Shown here: positions 5,455 to 8,939 of the stretch, in pieces
Numbering within the stretch: position 1 is the stretch's first letter
How the letters are laid out: every line of letters starts with the position of its first letter
DNA from: Eggerthellaceae bacterium
GTDB taxonomy: Bacteria > Actinomycetota > Coriobacteriia > Coriobacteriales > Eggerthellaceae
Length of the DNA: 8,939 bases
Assembly (NCBI GenBank): GCA_017459485.1
Contig: JAFUCW010000359.1
Coordinates: 1-8,939 of the forward strand
Direction of reading: 5' to 3'
Notes under the pieces: generated by a model
Seen by the model: the letters and a program-made list of their open reading frames with translations, nothing else
The model's database searches: none
What the model was told of the DNA's origin: nothing
Position numbers and translations under genes: made by a program

Positions 5455-6197
5455 TGCACGCTGTCCTCTGGAACCACCGCAGAGACTTCCATAAGGTGGC
5501 TGACCGCTTCGACCGTTCTGGGGCCCAGCCTGAAGTCACCTGTGCTCACCTGCTTGCAAAGCTGATAGTAGTCCTGCGGCACATCGATGTCGAAGGTTTC
5601 ACGCGAAAGGGCAACCTTGCGGCCGTAAGCACGGCACGCAGCCACCGCTTCGGTAAGCACGCTGCTGCCGCCGTAGTGCTTGCCTTCAAAAATTGCCGGG
5701 AAGGGCGTGCGTGTGCCAATGAGCCAATAGCCGCCGTCCGACGACGGGCCAAGCACCACGTCGGAATACGTAAGCGCACGCTGGGCAATCTCGATGTCGG
5801 TGCGCATGACGTCGGGCAAGTCGCTTCCCATAAGGATGCATCCGCCAGCGCCTGCGTCGAAAGCCATCTGCATGGCGTTGCTCATCCGCTGGCCCAGGCC
5901 AGACCCCTCTTGAGACACTATCGTTAATTCAACAGCTTCCGAAGCAGCCTGACGCACGTCTTCGATAAAGGCGTCGCGCAACGCTTCACCGCCTTCAATG
6001 TCGCGCCATTCGTCCGAATAGCACAGCATCAGGGGGCTTCCCAATGCCGCGAGCTTTTCGGCCAAATCCAACGCCATAGCACGCTGGAGCAGGGCGCACT
6101 CATCGGCAGAGAGGATCGGCAGAAGGCGCGTCTTTGTCCGTCCTGCTATGGGAATGCGCGTAAAGAGAATGATGGTACATGGCCGTTCGTTAGACAC
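5451..6197 (-). CDS. TIGR04282-type transferase (cofC/MobA-like, rSAM/selenodomain-associated), 248 aa
   Basis: It matches the DUF2064/TIGR04282 family, a GT-A-like fold related to nucleotidyltransferases such as CofC, usually annotated as an arsenosugar biosynthesis glycosyltransferase. Visible motifs are PIAGRTKTRL (16-25), the N-terminal nucleotide site; GSDLPD (124-129), equivalent to the metal-binding aspartate motif; VVLGPSSDGGYWLIG (147-161), the family signature; and FDIDVPQDY near residue 203. Length is normal. The start is GTG at 6197, supported by AGGGAGG seven bases upstream, and it overlaps the previous gene by 8 nt. Pairing with a TIGR04283 gene is the classic arrangement of these families. 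The donor and product are not established from the sequence. No signal peptide or membrane segment is evident. Confidence 0.88.
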   Translation of the reverse strand: MSNERPCTIILFTRIPIAGRTKTRLLPILSADECALLQRAMALDLAEKLAALGSPLMLCYSDEWRDIEGGEALRDAFIEDVRQAASEAVELTIVSQEGSGLGQRMSNAMQMAFDAGAGGCILMGSDLPDVMRTDIEIAQRALTYSDVVLGPSSDGGYWLIGTRTPFPAIFEGKHYGGSSVLTEAVAACRAYGRKVALSRETFDIDVPQDYYQLCKQVSTGDFRLGPRTVEAVSHLMEVSAVVPEDSVQ

Positions 6198-6876
6198 CCT
6201 GCTTCCTCCCTTCGCCGTAGATGCGCGCGATTTCGTCGATGTCGACGCCCTTGCGGTACAGATGGCGCAAATGGCGCATTTGGAACATGATGCGAACGTT
6301 ACCGCCGCTTTCGAAACGACGGGGCGACGTGTAGACTTTCTCTGGCAGCTGCTTCGGCCAGCAAATGGCCTTGAGCCTGCGCGAAAGTTCGTAGTCTTCC
6401 ATAATAGGAATGTCAGGCATGCCCCCTACCTGATCATACAGCGTGCGCTGGACGAAAATGGTTTGGTCCCCGAAAGGAATGCCCGACCGCCGCACACGCG
6501 CATTGGCAGCCCAAGAGCCAATCTTGCGGTCGAGCGTGTTAGTCGTGAAGCGCAGCGTCAGGCTTCCCCACAGCACGCCTGCATCAAGCGCCCTCCAAAT
6601 AGCGCGCATCGATTCCGCCGGCACCATTGAATCTCCGTGCACGAACACGAGCGCGTCGCCTGTTGCGTGTTCGGCTCCCAGCCGGCACTGCGCCCCGCGC
6701 CCTTTCGCACTATGGAGCACGTCAAGCCCTTCGAGCATTTCGAGTGTGCGATCCATGCTTCCGCCGTCCACAAATAAAAGCTCGCTCACGCAGTCCCATT
6801 CCACAGCCCTGTCCAAAAACCGAGGAATAGACTCTTCCTCGTTGTACACAGGGACTATGACGGAAAGCCTGTTCAC
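6190..6876 (-). CDS. TIGR04283-type glycosyltransferase (family 2, rSAM/selenodomain-associated), 228 aa
   Basis: GT2-family inverting glycosyltransferase of the TIGR04283 subgroup. The Rossmann-like start LSVIVPVYNEE (4-14) binds the nucleotide sugar, FVDGGSMDRT (35-44) is the usual second aspartate motif, KGRGAQ (58-63) and VHGDS (79-83) fit the subgroup's GRGAQ and HADT-like metal site, GDQ lies at 136-138, and MEDYELSRRL (159-168) gives the catalytic-base region. The length is typical and there is no membrane anchor. The start is GTG at 6876, overlapping the previous stop as GTGA. It sits between the CCG protein and its partner transferase in one transcript. By family it is expected to add a sugar to, or modify, a small glycoside, called arsenosugar in database names. 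That label is by association, and no arsenic gene is visible in this window. Confidence 0.9.
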   Translation of the reverse strand: MNRLSVIVPVYNEEESIPRFLDRAVEWDCVSELLFVDGGSMDRTLEMLEGLDVLHSAKGRGAQCRLGAEHATGDALVFVHGDSMVPAESMRAIWRALDAGVLWGSLTLRFTTNTLDRKIGSWAANARVRRSGIPFGDQTIFVQRTLYDQVGGMPDIPIMEDYELSRRLKAICWPKQLPEKVYTSPRRFESGGNVRIMFQMRHLRHLYRKGVDIDEIARIYGEGRKQGV

Positions 6877-7676
6877 TTGCGTACACCTTCGCCTGCAGCC
6901 ATAGCAGGGACGACCGGATTCGTGTTGCGGTCGAGCTTGCGCTTTGCGCGGTTCATGAACGCGTTGCCGGAGTCGGGCGCTTCGTCAACGCCCAAGATCA
7001 CAGAAACGGGATGCCTGCAATTGTCGTACCCCATACGGGAGAACTGTCCCAAGCATGACGCACAGTAGGTGTAGAGCACACCGCCCTCTTCCTTCGATCG
7101 CTCGATGATCTTGCCACTGCAACTAGAAACGTACTCCGGTCCCTTGGAAGCCAGGTCGGCGCGCAGGCCGCAACAGCCTATCTTTTCCATGGTCTTCACC
7201 GCAGACAGGTCGCACTGTTGACGCAGATGCCCTTCCGTCGTACGCATCTTCTTGTCGGGGCAAGGAATGAACAGGCTCCCCGTGCCGAATTCAGTGCCTT
7301 CCAGTCCCAGTTCGTCCAAGATGGAGAACAGGTGCACCACTTCGCAATCCAGCTTTCCGGTAAGGTGCTTCGTGCAGCTGGGACAAAGCACTACCACGCG
7401 CTTGCACCCAAGGGCGTCGAACCGGCGTTGCAGATTGCGCAAGATGCGCGCAGCACTCTTGTGCTCTCCATACGACTCGACAGGATCGCCGCAGCAGTCG
7501 TATGCCACGCCGAATCCCGCTTCGCGGCACACTTGGGAAAGCTTGTCCATTGTGCGGGGAAATTGGGACGGAAATGCGCATCCAGGAAAAAGGATGGTAT
7601 CGCATTGTTGTTTCGGATACGACTTGAAAGGGTAGTGCGCATGTTCTCCCACGCTGAGCAGTTTCGCCGTGTTCAT
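6873..7676 (-). CDS. Double CCG-domain cysteine-rich protein (HdrB-like, PF02754), 267 aa
   Basis: Two copies of the cysteine-rich CCG domain found in heterodisulfide reductase subunit B, glycolate oxidase subunit GlcF and succinate/fumarate reductases. The first copy has Cys33 (FPGC), Cys61-Cys62-Gly63 and Cys98-X2-Cys101. The second has Cys139 (IPC), Cys168-Cys169-Gly170 and Cys205-X2-Cys208. In HdrB such motifs hold a special 4Fe-4S cluster that works in thiol/disulfide chemistry. No CX2CX2CX3C ferredoxin motif is seen, so electrons or sulfur must come from a partner. Seven further cysteines lie outside the motifs (25, 50, 91, 111, 155, 186, 220). The ATG overlaps the TVP38 stop as ATGA and the 3' end overlaps the next start as GTGA, so it is tightly coupled on both sides. 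Its role, redox or metallocluster-based handling of a pathway thiol, is inferred. Confidence 0.88.
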   Translation of the reverse strand: MNTAKLLSVGEHAHYPFKSYPKQQCDTILFPGCAFPSQFPRTMDKLSQVCREAGFGVAYDCCGDPVESYGEHKSAARILRNLQRRFDALGCKRVVVLCPSCTKHLTGKLDCEVVHLFSILDELGLEGTEFGTGSLFIPCPDKKMRTTEGHLRQQCDLSAVKTMEKIGCCGLRADLASKGPEYVSSCSGKIIERSKEEGGVLYTYCASCLGQFSRMGYDNCRHPVSVILGVDEAPDSGNAFMNRAKRKLDRNTNPVVPAMAAGEGVRK

Positions 7677-8338
7677 GAAATGTCAGCCTTTCGCTTCAAA
7701 TACCAGGCGACACCGAAAGACGCTGCGAACAGAGCAACTGCCACCAAAATGAGCGTCACCCTGTTTTCGGCATCGACAATTCCCGCAGCGCCAATGGTAT
7801 ACGCCGCCGTGCCAGGCAAGATGAACAACGCCGAATAGAGGGCATACGGAGCAAACCGGATGTCGGTCACCCCGTACGCGAAGTTCTGCAAATTGAAGGG
7901 AAAGACTGGGACCAAGCGCGTCACTGCCAGCAGGAACACGTCAGATTTGTCTGCCCCTTCAAAAAGGAACTTGTTGAGCGTTTTGTTCTTCTCTAGCTTG
8001 GGCTTCAGGGCGTCTTTCAGGAAATAACGTCCTGCCAAGAACGCGCCACAGGCGCCAATCGTCATGGACAACCAGCACAGAAACGTGCCCATGATCGGAC
8101 CGAAGATGGCCCCTGCTGCAAGTGCGAACAAGATGCCCGGCAGTGCAAGCACCACGCTTCCCACAATGGAAACCACCACGTAGACGACGCACGCAAGCGC
8201 ATAGTTTTCGGAAATCATGCTGCTCAGCATCGACTGCAGCTTTCCGCTGGCAATCCAGTCGGACCAACCGAAAAAGTGGTTTGCAACAACGACGGCCACG
8301 ATCAAGGCGATGAATACCCATACTTTCGCGTTTTTCAC
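7673..8338 (-). CDS. TVP38/TMEM64 family membrane protein, 221 aa
   Basis: Integral membrane protein of the SNARE-associated/DedA-like family (PF09335). Hydrophobic segments lie near residues 5-22, 47-75, 83-104, 132-148, 165-188 and 194-215. The family motif appears as RLVPVFPFNLQNFAYGVTDI (141-160), with LPGT at 174-177. ALPGILFALAAGAIFGP (65-81) is the usual first re-entrant part. I chose the GTG at 8338, preceded by AAGGGGGTG, which gives a positively charged start (VKNAKVW) right before the first membrane segment. An in-frame start at 8395 would read through a terminator-like hairpin and add 19 unlikely residues. Members are thought to move lipids or lipid-linked molecules, but the substrate here is unknown. 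It is a paralogue of the next gene upstream. Confidence 0.88.
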   Translation of the reverse strand: MKNAKVWVFIALIVAVVVANHFFGWSDWIASGKLQSMLSSMISENYALACVVYVVVSIVGSVVLALPGILFALAAGAIFGPIMGTFLCWLSMTIGACGAFLAGRYFLKDALKPKLEKNKTLNKFLFEGADKSDVFLLAVTRLVPVFPFNLQNFAYGVTDIRFAPYALYSALFILPGTAAYTIGAAGIVDAENRVTLILVAVALFAASFGVAWYLKRKADIS

Positions 8339-8355
8339 CGGACACCCCCTTTCGC

Positions 8356-8391
8356 AAGAAAACCGGCGAGGCGCTACGCGCACCTCGCCGG
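8356..8391 (-). terminator. Intrinsic terminator-like hairpin in the leader of the second TVP38 gene
   Basis: On the minus strand CCGGCGAGG pairs with CCTCGCCGG (9-bp perfect stem at 8391-8383 and 8371-8363, 11-nt loop), followed directly by TTTTCTT (8362-8356). It lies 35 nt after the stop of the upstream TVP38 gene but only 17 nt before the start codon of the next one. It may therefore lower expression of the downstream genes relative to the first, or act as an attenuator. Confidence 0.8.
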
Positions 8392-8421
8392 ACAATAAGC
8401 GTTATGCGCAGGAATTGATAA
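8392..8421 (-). promoter_or_regulatory. Weak candidate promoter between the two TVP38 genes
   Basis: On the minus strand TTATCA (8421-8416) and TATTGT (8397-8392) match the -35 and -10 consensus at four of six positions each, with an 18-nt spacer. Transcription would start inside the hairpin at about 8385 and so weaken it. The match is poor and could be chance. Confidence 0.2.
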
Positions 8422-8426
8422 AGCCC

Positions 8427-8939
8427 CTACGCTTCCTTTGCTGCGGCAATGACGCTGTCGTTTTCCTCTTTCGTCATCAGATCCTTGTTGCGGCTCTTGA
8501 AGATCGTGTAGATGATCATGACCAAGATGGCAACCGAGAACGCGATGAGCAAGCCCATGAACAGCGTGCGCGCACCGCCGGTAAGCGTGCCGCCAACGTA
8601 GGAATACACGATGGTGGCGGGAAGCTGTCCGATGCCCGTGGCAATGAAGAACTTCCAGAACCCCATGCCGGTCAGGCCAGCCGCGTAACTAACATAGTCA
8701 AACGACATGAACGGCAGCAGGCGGCAGATGAGGATGGCATGCGTGCCGAACTTCTCGAAGAACTTGTCGATGGTCTTGAGTGCGCCACTTGTCATGAAGT
8801 GGGCCACGGCGTCGCGGCCAAGGATGCGTGCGATGTAGAAGCACAGCGCGGCTCCCACCATGGCCGACGACCACGACAGGATGGCGCCCTGCCACCAACC
8901 GAACACCACAGCATTGGACAGCGTGATGATGAACGCGGG
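8427..8939 (-). CDS. TVP38/TMEM64 family membrane protein, N-terminus cut by the window edge
   Basis: The frame is open to the right end of the window, so only the last 170 residues are present. They match PF09335: AVVFGWWQGAILSWSSAMVGA at the beginning corresponds to the first family motif, RLLPFMSFDYVSYAAGLTG to the RxxP signature, and GQLPATIVYSYVGG to the following segment. A last membrane helix near the C-terminus is followed by a charged tail rich in Lys and Glu. A GTG at 8909 is internal and not a real start, because family-like residues continue upstream of it. It is the first visible gene of the operon and is separated from its paralogue by a hairpin. The substrate is unknown. Confidence 0.87.
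   Translation of the reverse strand, partial: PAFIITLSNAVVFGWWQGAILSWSSAMVGAALCFYIARILGRDAVAHFMTSGALKTIDKFFEKFGTHAILICRLLPFMSFDYVSYAAGLTGMGFWKFFIATGIGQLPATIVYSYVGGTLTGGARTLFMGLLIAFSVAILVMIIYTIFKSRNKDLMTKEENDSVIAAAKEA

Noticed and set aside
8339..8395. Longer start at 8395 for the second TVP38 protein
   Set aside because: It would translate through a terminator hairpin; the GTG at 8338 has a purine-rich ribosome site and places a charged start before the first membrane helix.
1..8939. tRNA, rRNA or riboswitch
   Set aside because: No cloverleaf or rRNA segment and no known riboswitch core was recognised by eye on either strand.

Overview
The window looks like part of the chromosome of a moderately GC-rich anaerobic bacterium. 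Closely packed genes, GTG and ATG starts behind GGAGG-type ribosome sites, and the mix of radical SAM, CCG-domain and TVP38 proteins fit Coriobacteriia/Eggerthellales. That placement is inferred from gene content and style only; there is no rRNA or other marker gene.

Left part (1-1757): one family-4 glycosyltransferase gene on the minus strand (115-1326). It sits between two arms of an imperfect inverted duplication. Each arm holds the 3' tail of a glycosyltransferase gene (Ile-Val-Gly-stop), a perfectly shared 20-bp block, and a palindrome of the type AAATGTACACATTT. The right arm therefore looks like the remnant end of a lost paralogue on the plus strand. A 325-nt AT-rich regulatory region follows, with a third copy of the palindrome and a separate TGATA-N4-TATCA dyad ahead of the next gene.

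Middle (1758-2745): a plus-strand radical SAM protein with a CX4CX2C cluster motif. It ends in a GC-rich hairpin that it shares with the convergent operon.

Right part (8939 down to 2771, minus strand): eight co-directional genes, read in the order TVP38/TMEM64 membrane protein (cut by the window edge), second TVP38/TMEM64 protein, double-CCG cysteine-rich protein, TIGR04283-type glycosyltransferase, TIGR04282-type (cofC/MobA-like) transferase, APH/choline-kinase-like protein, nucleoside hydrolase-like protein and rhodanese-like protein. Four successive junctions overlap by 4-8 nt (ATGA, GTGA or an internal GTG), so these five genes are surely co-transcribed. The only long internal gap (4255-4413) holds a degenerate, roughly 14.5-nt G-tract repeat.

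The two transferases belong to families first defined as rSAM/selenodomain-associated and now usually labelled arsenosugar biosynthesis glycosyltransferases. The hallmark ArsS radical SAM and ArsM methyltransferase are not in the window. Instead the operon carries an atypical nucleoside hydrolase, an atypical kinase fold, a rhodanese-like protein and a CCG protein. A reasonable but unproven reading is a pathway that processes a nucleoside- or ribose-derived, sulfur/selenium/arsenic-bearing glycoside, perhaps attached to or moved across the membrane with the TVP38 proteins.
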